From: Lachnospiraceae bacterium
GTDB taxonomy: Bacteria; Bacillota; Clostridia; Lachnospirales; Lachnospiraceae
DNA: 64,000 nucleotides
Direction of reading: 5' to 3'
Assembly (NCBI GenBank): GCA_900753305.1
Contig: CAADYR010000035.1
Location: 22,861-86,860 of the forward strand
This document shows positions 54,122 to 61,881 of the stretch, piece by piece (position 1 is the stretch's first letter; every line of letters starts with the position of its first letter). Under the pieces are notes generated by a model that was not told the DNA's origin, did no database searches, and worked only from the letters and a program-made list of their open reading frames with translations. Both the position numbers and the translations under genes were made by a program.

Positions 54122-55107
54122 TTTTTCTGATTTTTCCAGTAATCCGGTGTGACGTCACGCCCCATATCTTTGAGAAGCTGTCTGTCACTTCTGATCGTGG
54201 CACAGGCTACGGTTGTGAGCATGTTACCGGTAATTGTTGCGGATACACCTGACTTAAATGCAAGCTCTCCATCATTGGTCAGCAATGCGCGTCCTGCTCC
54301 CAGTCGTATATCTGCCTTGGGGTTAATATATCTGAAAAAGGCAACTGTACGCAGAATCTCCGGCTCAGTCAGTCTCTCAAGCCCCTCTAATGGTGTACCG
54401 GGAATCGGCATCAGAGCATTGATGGGAATAGAATCCACTCCGACTTCCGCCAGACTGACTGCCATATCCAGTCTGTCCTCCCAAGTCTCGCCCATTCCTA
54501 TAATTCCTCCTGAACAGGCATACATGCCTTCTGCTTTGACCTTTTTCAGTGTTTCTATCTTCATATCATAGGTATGTGTCGTACATATATTAGGGAAATT
54601 TCGCCTGGAAGTTTCAATATTGTGGTGATAGCTTGATACGCCTGCCTCATGCAGTCTGTGAAGCTGCTCAGCACTTAAAAATCCCATAGATGCACACAGA
54701 TCTATCTTACATTCCTTTTTCATTGTCTCGTAAGCATGTATCGCCTTGTCAAATTCTTCTCCGGTGAGTGCCTTTCCAGCTGTTACGATAGAGAAGCGGT
54801 CTACGCCTTCGCTCTCGTTCATTTTACATGCCTCTACAATCTTCTCTTCCGGCAAAAAGTCATAGACTTCACAATCTGTATGATTATGTGCTGACTGTGC
54901 ACAATACTTACAGTCCTCCGGACATTTGCCGCTTCGTCCGTTTATGATCGAGCACAAATCCACCTTATCTCCGACAAATTTCTCTCTTATCATGTCAGCA
55001 CCTTTACAAAGCTCATCCAGATCACATGTTAAAAAAAATGACAGATCGTCATCCCTTGTGATTCTTCTTCCATCCATAATTTCCTGTGCCAGTGTGATTG
55101 CATCCAT
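54118..55107 (-). CDS. bioB: Biotin synthase
   Basis: About 329-residue radical-SAM enzyme that inserts sulfur into dethiobiotin. The SAM-cluster cysteines are C64, C68 and C71 in CPEDCKYCAQS (counting from ATG 55113), and GMGETWEDR plus the auxiliary-cluster residues follow the family pattern. The second ATG at 55107 has AGGAG at better spacing. A BirA-type operator lies just upstream, so it is probably repressed by biotin. No other bio genes are adjacent. Its 3' end overlaps the hipBA operator. Confidence 0.96.
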   Translation of the reverse strand: MDAITLAQEIMDGRRITRDDDLSFFLTCDLDELCKGADMIREKFVGDKVDLCSIINGRSGKCPEDCKYCAQSAHNHTDCEVYDFLPEEKIVEACKMNESEGVDRFSIVTAGKALTGEEFDKAIHAYETMKKECKIDLCASMGFLSAEQLHRLHEAGVSSYHHNIETSRRNFPNICTTHTYDMKIETLKKVKAEGMYACSGGIIGMGETWEDRLDMAVSLAEVGVDSIPINALMPIPGTPLEGLERLTEPEILRTVAFFRYINPKADIRLGAGRALLTNDGELAFKSGVSATITGNMLTTVACATIRSDRQLLKDMGRDVTPDYWKNQKN

Positions 55108-55139
55108 GTTCATCTCTCCTGTATATTTAATTTATTTGA

Positions 55140-55172
55140 TTGTCAACTTGTAGTTGTCCCTACGGTTAACAA
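55140..55172. promoter_or_regulatory. BirA (biotin) operator
   Basis: TTGTCAACT (55140-55148), then 15 bases, then GGTTAACAA (55164-55172). This fits the bipartite BirA box known from biotin operons, TTGTnAACC-N15-GGTTnACAA. It lies about 35 bases upstream of the bioB start. Confidence 0.82.
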
Positions 55173-55242
55173 TGATAAATTAAAAGGAAGACTTAGTCAA
55201 GACTTTTCACCTTTACAAACATTGATTAAGATTTCACCGGTT

Positions 55243-56484
55243 TTAATTTAGCGGCACTGCATACAGATACGAAATTCCCCCTTCATCCCGCAATTGCAGC
55301 AGTTTCTCTTTCTGGCAAACCATAGAAAATCCATAAATACGCAATCCATCCTCCCTGACACTCTTGATCATTGTATCATACGGAAGTTCCTCATTACCAT
55401 TTAAAACTTTCACGATCTCCGAATGATCGCGCAGGTAACTTAACAGACTGATAAAATGTGTCTGCATTTTCTCCTCATCTTCTGCCATATCCCACCTGGC
55501 AGTATTGCTGTTATCAAGTTGACAAAGATAAGGATATGTCTCTCTGTCCCAATCAAGACAACTTCCACTTGGATTGATCAACATACCAAGGTGTCCCGAA
55601 TTGCACATATAACCTTCTTCATCCGATGTATAAACCGCGCACCACAGGTTCGAATCCAGCTCTTTGTCCTTTGCCCAATTATAAAAATCGGTATAACTGA
55701 TCAGTTCATTCAGTGAACCGTATGCGATATAATATGCCTTGTCATCCAGTTCATCAATTGATGCATATGCTTCTTTGGCACTTCCTGCCGGTCCCCAGAA
55801 TTCTCTGGTTTCTTCATCATAAAAACGTATTCTTGTGTACTTTTCCACTTCTTTTGGCATAACAAATGTATTCCCGTAAAGTGTTTTGAACACATCTGTA
55901 TTATAAAGCGTCAGTTTTCCACGTTTTAACTTTCCATTCACTGTGATAAATCTCCCATCGTAGGAAAATCCCTGCGGAATAGAGATGCTGTAAGTTCCAT
56001 AGCCTTCCGATACAGCGTTTATCGTTCCCCGGTAACTGCCCGGCCAGAACATTTCCGAGTACACTGCAAGGTCAAGACTCATCCGGTTTGTCGTAATAGC
56101 CCCTGTTTCCTCATTTCTTCCCATAACCTGATTGGGGTTGTAATAAAATGCCGATATAACCTGTGGTAATACAAAAATCACACAGAGCACGATAGCAAGT
56201 ACGCCTGCTCCGATGACCGCACCCATTTTCAAAAAAGTTCTCCTGATGGTTTTCTGTATCATTTTTACAAAGCGCTGTTCTTCTTCCTCTCCTGCATCGT
56301 TCTCCTGCGTCATGGAATCTGCTGCCTCTTCCTCATGCAATGCTTCCAGTCCCGGAATTTCCTCTCTCTCATAGAGGTACTCACTGATGGCTTCCTGCTT
56401 CTCAACCGACTGCTCCACCTCCCGTTTCTGTATCTCGTCCAATTTTCCTTCCTGATATAGTTTTAACAATTCACGATAGGTCAT
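55243..56484 (-). CDS. Membrane anti-sigma factor
   Basis: About 413 residues. A cytoplasmic N-terminus (RELLKLYQEGKLDEIQKREV, ~1-85) rich in acidic residues, one membrane helix (~95-125) and a large extracellular C-terminal domain (~130-413). The layout matches anti-sigma factors with a sigma-binding N-terminus. The ATG at 56484 lies within the end of the sigma gene, with GGAGG upstream, so translation is coupled. The extracellular domain should sense an envelope signal; the ligand is unknown. Confidence 0.82.
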   Translation of the reverse strand: MTYRELLKLYQEGKLDEIQKREVEQSVEKQEAISEYLYEREEIPGLEALHEEEAADSMTQENDAGEEEEQRFVKMIQKTIRRTFLKMGAVIGAGVLAIVLCVIFVLPQVISAFYYNPNQVMGRNEETGAITTNRMSLDLAVYSEMFWPGSYRGTINAVSEGYGTYSISIPQGFSYDGRFITVNGKLKRGKLTLYNTDVFKTLYGNTFVMPKEVEKYTRIRFYDEETREFWGPAGSAKEAYASIDELDDKAYYIAYGSLNELISYTDFYNWAKDKELDSNLWCAVYTSDEEGYMCNSGHLGMLINPSGSCLDWDRETYPYLCQLDNSNTARWDMAEDEEKMQTHFISLLSYLRDHSEIVKVLNGNEELPYDTMIKSVREDGLRIYGFSMVCQKEKLLQLRDEGGISYLYAVPLN

Positions 56485-56974
56485 AGTTGTTCTCCTCCAT
56501 ATAAATCCGAAGTTCACGCTTTGCCCGATACGATAATACCCTCACATTTTCCGGCGTCATTTTCAGAATCACCGCAATCTCTTTCTGTGATAATCCTCCA
56601 AAATACTGCATGAGCAGAATCTCTCTTTTGCGTTGTTCCAATCTGTTCATTGCAAGATAAAGAATTTTGTTTCTCTCACCTTTTAAAATTTCTTCCAGAG
56701 CCTCCTGCGTTCCTGTATCCTGTATTTGTTCCGCTTCTTCAAGTGGCACCTTCTCTTTCTCCCTGTGATAATAATTGAAAAAGAGATTGCGTGCTACCAG
56801 ATAAAGCCATGCCCGCATATTTGTATGATCATCCGGCAGTGAAAGCAGTGCTTTCAAAAAAGTTTCCTGCAAAAGATCTTCTGCAAGACTTTCCTTTTTA
56901 CACAAAGAGTAGAGGTAAAGATATATTTCATTACGGTATTTCTGATAGAGCTGTTTTAATATATCTTTTTTCAT
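56471..56974 (-). CDS. ECF RNA polymerase sigma factor
   Basis: 167 residues with sigma region 2 (EIYLYLYSLCKKESLAEDLLQETFLKAL, ~14-41) and region 4 (QKEIAVILKMTPENVRVLSYRAKRELR). No region 1 or 3, hence an extracytoplasmic-function sigma factor. It is followed by a membrane anti-sigma factor whose start lies inside its last codons. It probably drives its own operon and a small regulon. Confidence 0.92.
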   Translation of the reverse strand: MKKDILKQLYQKYRNEIYLYLYSLCKKESLAEDLLQETFLKALLSLPDDHTNMRAWLYLVARNLFFNYYHREKEKVPLEEAEQIQDTGTQEALEEILKGERNKILYLAMNRLEQRKREILLMQYFGGLSQKEIAVILKMTPENVRVLSYRAKRELRIYMEENNYDLS

Positions 56975-57031
56975 AAGTCCTCCTCTCCCGTATGTAAAAA
57001 TGTGAACTGTTCAATTATCCTGTTTCACCTA

Positions 57032-57060
57032 TATAACAATTCAGGTCAAAAAATGTTACA
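57032..57060 (-). promoter_or_regulatory. Possible ECF-type promoter of the sigma operon
   Basis: On the minus strand TGTAAC (57055-57060) is followed 17 bases later by GTTATA (near 57032-57037). TGTAAC/TGAAAC -35 boxes are typical of ECF autoregulated promoters. The -10 side is not diagnostic, so this is tentative. Confidence 0.35.
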
Positions 57061-57090
57061 CAAAATTTCTTCTATTATATAAAAATATAT

Positions 57091-57121
57091 AAAAAAATGG
57101 AGACAACTGTCCCCATTTTTA
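57091..57121 (-). terminator. Intrinsic terminator after the PNPOx-like gene
   Basis: ATGGAGACA and TGTCCCCAT pair (with G:U or mismatches) inside flanking A and T runs; on the minus strand it follows the stop of the PNPOx-like gene. Confidence 0.7.
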
Positions 57122-57132
57122 CAGAAAAGAAA

Positions 57133-57525
57133 TTAAAACTTCACTACTTCCGGTTCATGTGTAAATGATGAAAATGTAGCTGTAGCATTCTTAAAATAAA
57201 ATACCTCTGTGTTGCCATCATCTGCTGAATACATCTTCTGCAATGATGGGTAAGCATCAAGCATAGACTGTCTTGCTTCTCTTCTATCGTCCTCTACAAG
57301 TTCTCCAGCTACACGAAGCCACTCCCCATTCTTAAATGCACAGATTTCCACTTTTGGATTTGCGTGAATCTGTTTGGAAACATCCTTTACCTTACCGGTC
57401 TGAATATAAAGTCTGCCTTCAAAAATGTGAACAGTTCCAAAAGGTCTTACTCTCGGCTGGTCGCCTTCTACTGTTGCCAAATAATAGGTTTCTGCTTCTT
57501 TTAAAAATTTTTCTACTCTTTCCAT
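57133..57525 (-). CDS. Pyridoxamine 5'-phosphate oxidase-like flavoprotein
   Basis: 130 residues with the split-barrel FMN-binding fold: YYLATVEGDQPRVRPFGTVH, then GRLYIQTGKVKDVSKQI and GEWLRVAGELVEDD. Family members bind FMN or F420 and act as small reductases or oxidases; this short form is not the vitamin B6 enzyme itself. A single gene with its own terminator. Confidence 0.85.
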   Translation of the reverse strand: MERVEKFLKEAETYYLATVEGDQPRVRPFGTVHIFEGRLYIQTGKVKDVSKQIHANPKVEICAFKNGEWLRVAGELVEDDRREARQSMLDAYPSLQKMYSADDGNTEVFYFKNATATFSSFTHEPEVVKF

Positions 57526-57599
57526 GATTTTATCCTTCCTTTATCAACATGTAAAAATCTGATACTATATTATACCATAAATAAAAACATCAGGGTCAA

Positions 57600-58256
57600 C
57601 TAAAGCTTTGTGATTTGTAATGTATCTCTTCCTACTTTACATGGCAAAAACACTATCTTTACACCGGCTGCTCTGGCTTCTTCCAATGCTTCACCAAACT
57701 CTGGCTGCATACTGATATAAGGGCGTACCTCACTGACTCCTTCCATCTGAATCACAAAGGCAATCATACATTCATAGCCCAATGTTCTGGCCCTGGTAAG
57801 TTCTCTTAAGTGTTTCACCCCCCGCTCAGTCGGTGCGTCCGGGAAATATCCTATTCCATCAATCTCCAAAGTACAGCCTTTTACTTCCATAAGATATTTC
57901 TGCTGATCTTTTTCCATATAAAAATCAATCCTTGAATCTCCATAGACGTATTCCGGCTTCACTATCGTATAGTCCTGCGTTTCCAACCACTCCTGTACAA
58001 CCTTGTTTGGAGCCTGACTATCTATATTGACCCAGCCAAGGTTCTCCTTGTATACAGCGACCAGATCATACTTTGTCTTGCGATTGGGATTATCTGATAC
58101 CTCCAGTCTGACATTGGCATCCGGAAGAAGAAGTTCTCTGCACCTCCCGGTATTCTTCACATGCACCGTTTCCTCTACTCCATTGATCAACACATGCGCA
58201 ATAAATCGATTGGGTCTGTTTATAAATCTTCCTTCTATGATTTCTCTATATTTCAC
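57600..58256 (-). CDS. sfsA: SfsA-family DNA/RNA-binding nuclease
   Basis: 218 residues. Characteristic stretches are RFIAHVLINGVEETVHVKNTGRCREL, GDSRIDFYMEKDQQKYLMEVKGCTL with the nuclease-like D...E.K residues, and FPDAPTERGVKHLREL. SfsA was first named for sugar fermentation stimulation in E. coli; the fold is a PD-(D/E)XK-like nuclease with an OB-fold. Its role in this organism is unknown. It borders the cluster of gene fragments that begins just upstream. Confidence 0.93.
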   Translation of the reverse strand: MKYREIIEGRFINRPNRFIAHVLINGVEETVHVKNTGRCRELLLPDANVRLEVSDNPNRKTKYDLVAVYKENLGWVNIDSQAPNKVVQEWLETQDYTIVKPEYVYGDSRIDFYMEKDQQKYLMEVKGCTLEIDGIGYFPDAPTERGVKHLRELTRARTLGYECMIAFVIQMEGVSEVRPYISMQPEFGEALEEARAAGVKIVFLPCKVGRDTLQITKL

Positions 58257-58349
58257 GCCTTTCCCTCCTGAAACATTTATTTTGCCACTTCATTCCACAC
58301 CTGATTCATCTGCATGGCAATTACAATTTTTTGTTAATTTCAGACATTT

Positions 58350-58466
58350 CTACAGACTGTTTTTTATCTCTGCTCCTTTACATTCCTTAATCATATCATT
58401 GATCACATGTCCAGGCCATCCGCCGTTTGTCATAAATGGTATTACCTTTTTCCCTGACCAGTCATT
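58350..58466 (-). pseudogene. Flavodoxin-like C-terminal fragment
   Basis: About 38 codons reading NDWSGKKVIPFMTNGGWPGH and VINDMIKECKGAEI before a stop. It matches the C-terminal strand and helix of flavodoxin-family proteins. The rest of the gene is absent; upstream sequence is already the end of the SDR fragment. Part of a run of remnants between 58350 and 60240. Confidence 0.65.
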
Positions 58467-58962
58467 ATTGCTTAAAAATGTCAGTACCGCCATCGATCAG
58501 GAAGGTTGATCCTGTGATAAACGCACCCTTGTCACTCATCAGAAGTTCCGCCACATTTGCTACTTCATCAGCGGTTCCAGGTCTTCCTGCAGGGCATTTT
58601 GCAAACATATTCTTATAAAAATCACCACGCGGTCCATTAAACTCATCGACTGCAAGTGGAGTCACAATAATTCCAGGTGCAATATCATTCAATCTTGCGC
58701 CATGCTTACCCCATTCTACTGACTGCGCCATGACACGCTTCTCATTGCAGCGTTTTGCCATCTGATATGCATGAAGTGTATCTTTGATGTTTTCCGGCTG
58801 CAAAATTACAAGATTTAACAACTCTTCGGTCGGTGTTGTTGCAAGTGCTTCATCCTCTTCTGCTGTAAGCTGTGGCATTCTCCATCCGGACTGACTGGAA
58901 ATGATAACTCCACAGCCGCCTTCTGCGATCCCCTTTCCAACTTCTTCCAGTAAAACAGCAGA
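58465..58962 (-). pseudogene. SDR fragment lacking the cofactor-binding N-terminus
   Basis: The frame covers SAVLLEEVGKGIAEGGCGVI, ISSQSGWRMPQL, EKRVMAQSVEWGKHGARLND and the C-terminal VAELLMSDKGAFITGSTFLI with GGTD. This is the second two-thirds of a short-chain dehydrogenase similar to the intact one at 9847. The TGxxxGIG part is missing, and the catalytic Tyr is absent (QMAKRCNEKR at the expected site). A LysR fragment with a missing N-terminus begins on the opposite strand almost at once. Confidence 0.8.
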
Positions 58963-58968
58963 GCCTTA

Positions 58969-59647
58969 TCATCACCGGTGATATAGGACAAATGCTCAGA
59001 GAAACCAGGCGTATCGCTGCCAATGATAAAAAAGCATTACGAATTGAGTATTATAAGGGATACAATGGAAATGAATTGTCAGAAGCTATTTCTTTGTTTT
59101 CAGAAAAATATCCGACCATTGATGTGCAAATTACAGTCGGAAGTCATGAAGAATTATACCATGCTATGGAAAACGGCACGATCGATCTAGCTTTAAATGA
59201 TCAGCGACGTACTTTCTCAGATGCATACAACAATGTAATTCTGGCAGAAAGCACACTGTATATTGAAATATCCGCCAAAAATCCACTTAGCAAACTGCCT
59301 TGTCTGGAAATCACAGATTTAAAAATACCCCATGCATTCTGGTGATGAATCAATCCGGTCAAAAGGAAGAACAGGAGTATTATGAAACGATCATCGGACT
59401 TCATGGAGAATTTCTTTTTGCTGATACGATACAGGAAGCCAGGCTCAAAATCGTAACCGGACAAGGTTACATGCCTGAAGATGTAATCGGCGAACAAATC
59501 TGGTTTGACACTACCGTATCCGGAATTCCTCTTGTGCGCAATGGAGAATCCGTAAAAAAAACTTACTGTGCATTTTGGAAAAAGACAAACTCTGATGAAT
59601 ATATAAAAGACTTTGCTGAGATTCTAAGAAATTGTTTCTATAATTAA
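58969..59647 (+). pseudogene. LysR-family regulator lacking its HTH, frameshifted
   Basis: The effector-binding half of a LysR protein: LRIEYYKGYNGNELSEAISL, FSEKYPTIDVQITVGSHEEL and, after a frameshift, NTPCILVMNQSGQKEEQEYY and IKDFAEILRNCFYN. The DNA-binding domain is gone. The shift lies in an A run at 59321-59325: one extra A would restore the frame (ITDLKNTPCILV). The 5' end abuts the SDR remnant of the opposite strand, so one deletion likely removed both starts. Confidence 0.8.
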
Positions 59648-59663
59648 AAACGGTTACCTGATG

Positions 59664-59823
59664 GTAAACTTGCTTATAAAAAACATTGCTGTTATCCCAA
59701 GAAGCATGAAACCGGAACTTATTCGTGAAAAATTTTGCTCTGTTTGATTTTGCACTGACCGATAAGGAAATGGTAGTGCTTTCCGCTTTTGACAGAAATG
59801 AGCCTCTCATCTGCAAGCCGTAA
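59664..59823 (+). pseudogene. Aldo-keto reductase C-terminal fragment
   Basis: Two overlapping frames read KNIAVIPRSMKPELIREKF and then LFDFALTDKEMVVLSAFDRN. This matches the end of aldo-keto reductases, where the IPKS-type segment binds NADPH. The barrel before it is missing, and a single-base shift splits the piece. Another remnant in the same degraded stretch. Confidence 0.6.
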
Positions 59824-59867
59824 ACACCGGAATTGGTTGAATTTTCGCTGACATGGTAATATAAAAG

Positions 59868-60240
59868 TCAGGCAGAATAATACAGAACTGCCATAATTAC
59901 ATACACCAGAATTGACACAATACAGTACATGGAATTTGTGGTAGATACATAGGCACTGCGTTCTTCCTTTTTCAGGAATGTCTGCATGCTGAAGGTTGCA
60001 GGTGCCGACATATAAGTAATGATTGCAAGGTCCAGCAACATTCTATTACCAATAAACAGATGTACTGCAAAAAGAACCACAATCGCCATGATCGTCTGTA
60101 CGAACATTCTCAGCAAAATTGTTTTCAAACATGGTTTTAACAGCTTAGGAGTCAACTCCATACTGTATCCAACCACAATCAGGATGATTGCAGTTACAGA
60201 AGTAGTTAATATTTCTTCCGTTGATCCGCCTCCAGATTCT
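59868..60240 (-). pseudogene. AEC-family transporter, C-terminal fragment
   Basis: About 120 codons of an auxin-efflux-carrier-type transporter: an open frame from near 60240 (STEEILTTSVTAIILIVVGY) continues with IGNRMLLDLAIITYMSAPAT and ends VIMAVLYYSA at 59868. Roughly the last four helices remain of the usual ten. No start codon with a ribosome site is present. It is the last member of the run of fragments. Confidence 0.7.
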
Positions 60241-60326
60241 TTTTATATACAATAACATGAATACTGCAATCATAAAAAGTTTTTGTTTACCTAATATTTG
60301 AGTTTTGTTTCAGAATTGTTAATTCG

Positions 60327-61124
60327 TTATTTTTTCTTCATAACAATGATTTTGTTTGAAATATTTCTGACCGCCGGGATTTTGCCAATCAAATGATAGA
60401 TCGGCATCATTTTTTTCATGCCTTCTACCAGACTAACCTCTGTTATATAGGTAAAAGCCGGAAGAAGCTTTGAAAGTTCTCTTCCATTTCTGACTCCCCA
60501 TGTGAATTTGGCATTGCTTCCCTCTATTGATTTTTCTTTTATATGGCTCACTACAAAAGGCGACATCGTTTCGATCAGCACTGTAGCATTCTGAAAAGCT
60601 GACTCAATAATACTGAATATCTGTCTGATGTCCGGTTCACTTAAATACATGGATAACCCTTCAATTACGACTAACACATTCTCCCCCTTGTATGTCATTT
60701 CATCTGTATAAGATGCGTCCATTGCTGATTTTGCAATCTGAAAAATTGGTCCATTTTCCTTCAGAAACTGACTCCTTATCTGCATTGTTTCCGGCAGATC
60801 AATATTGTACCAACGCAAATATTTTCCCTGCATCCGGTAACATCTGGTGTCCATTCCACATGCGATATTTACCACGATTGTATTGGGATTTTCCTGCAAA
60901 TACTGCTCTACCATATGATCCAGCACGATTGTCCTTGCAATGACACCATATGACATTGCCTTATCCTGATCTGCTTTGGAGAAATCATAATCCAGCTTTG
61001 ATACAATCTCCATTGCCATATCATCCTTGATTTTTGCATCCTTTTTCCCTGATTCCTTTGCCCTTGCATACAGAGTCTGAATCATAGTCTCCGGTACACC
61101 TGTTACATTTACTTTTTCTTTCAT
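60327..61124 (-). CDS. Class I SAM methyltransferase (LCM/PPM-like family)
   Basis: About 265 residues. The signature NIACGMDTRCYRMQG matches the GxDTR motif of the leucine-carboxyl-methyltransferase-like (PF04072) family, followed by YNIDLPETMQIR and VLVVIEGLSMYLSEPD. Bacterial members methylate small molecules or polyketide-like acids. It is next to a TetR regulator, and a copy of the same operator as in the tetR promoter lies 57 bases upstream, so it is the regulator's target. ATG 61124 follows AGGCAGGG. Confidence 0.87.
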   Translation of the reverse strand: MKEKVNVTGVPETMIQTLYARAKESGKKDAKIKDDMAMEIVSKLDYDFSKADQDKAMSYGVIARTIVLDHMVEQYLQENPNTIVVNIACGMDTRCYRMQGKYLRWYNIDLPETMQIRSQFLKENGPIFQIAKSAMDASYTDEMTYKGENVLVVIEGLSMYLSEPDIRQIFSIIESAFQNATVLIETMSPFVVSHIKEKSIEGSNAKFTWGVRNGRELSKLLPAFTYITEVSLVEGMKKMMPIYHLIGKIPAVRNISNKIIVMKKK

Positions 61125-61180
61125 TCTGATAACCCTGCCTTTCTGTAACCTGAAAAATTTATTTTTCACATTTTTCCTGA

Positions 61181-61196
61181 CATAACGTTTGTTATA
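61181..61196. promoter_or_regulatory. TetR operator copy upstream of the methyltransferase
   Basis: CATAACGTTTGTTATA contains ATAAC-N4-GTTAT, the same inverted repeat and spacing as the site at 61821. Finding two copies in front of two adjacent genes supports joint control by the TetR protein. Confidence 0.7.
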
Positions 61197-61212
61197 AATT
61201 GTTATGTTATTA

Positions 61213-61247
61213 AAAAAGCTCCATAGCTATCTGCTATGAAGCTCCTT
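61213..61247 (-). terminator. Hairpin at the 3' end of tetR
   Basis: AAAGCTCCATAGC near 61215 pairs with GCTATGAAGCTCC ending near 61245; on the minus strand it is followed by a run of T. It overlaps the tetR stop region and separates it from the methyltransferase transcript. Confidence 0.65.
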
Positions 61248-61823
61248 TAAATTCTTTATTAATTTCTCTGTTCCGCCCTCTGCATAAATTCCTGTCTGCT
61301 CCACTAAATACATACTGTATTCCATATCATAATCCTCTTTCACAATCTCAAGGCAACTGTCCAGACGCTGCTTTGCCAGTATTCTGATCAAGCCTTCATC
61401 CGGCGCTGTTCCCAATCGATTCTGGTAATACATGTAAAATGACTGCTCTATCATTTGTTCAATTTTCACATGAAACTGTTCATAACAGCTTCCCTGTGCC
61501 TTTTCCATGATAACAATGGTTTCTTTTCTATGCTTCAGGATAAACTGCATGAGACTTGTTTCTAAGCCTACAGCTTCGGATGGATTTTGCAGTTCTATTT
61601 CCATGTATTTCGTCAGCATTTTCTCATAACTTGCCACAAGTGGGGCAAGAACCGCCTGAAACAGCGCTTCCTTGCTCTCAAACGAGAAATACATAGCTCC
61701 CGTAGTAACACCTGCACGATTACAAATTGTTCTGAGACTTGCTTTTACATATCCTTTATCATAGAATTCATCCAAAGCTGCATGCTTTATTTTTTCGATA
61801 GTTTCTTCTTTGCCCTTCGTCAT
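61227..61823 (-). CDS. TetR-family regulator
   Basis: 198 residues. N-terminal TetR helix-turn-helix (DEFYDKGYVKASLRTICNRA, then GVTTGAMYFSFESKEALFQAV) and an all-helical ligand domain. A perfect palindrome overlaps its start codon, and a near-identical one precedes the methyltransferase gene that follows, so it likely represses both itself and that enzyme. The inducer is unknown. Confidence 0.9.
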   Translation of the reverse strand: MTKGKEETIEKIKHAALDEFYDKGYVKASLRTICNRAGVTTGAMYFSFESKEALFQAVLAPLVASYEKMLTKYMEIELQNPSEAVGLETSLMQFILKHRKETIVIMEKAQGSCYEQFHVKIEQMIEQSFYMYYQNRLGTAPDEGLIRILAKQRLDSCLEIVKEDYDMEYSMYLVEQTGIYAEGGTEKLIKNLKELHSR

Positions 61824-61836
61824 AACACTTGTTATG
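61821..61836. promoter_or_regulatory. TetR operator overlapping the tetR start
   Basis: CATAACA-CT-TGTTATG is a perfect palindrome overlapping the start codon of tetR. Its core ATAAC-N4-GTTAT recurs at 61182-61195. Confidence 0.75.
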
Positions 61837-61881
61837 TTAGTCTATTCTAACCTTTTTGTCAACTGTATACCTGCTACTTTA

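Noticed and set aside
55114..55242. Riboswitch upstream of bioB
   Set aside because: The region is short and contains a clear BirA-type operator; no conserved riboswitch core was visible.
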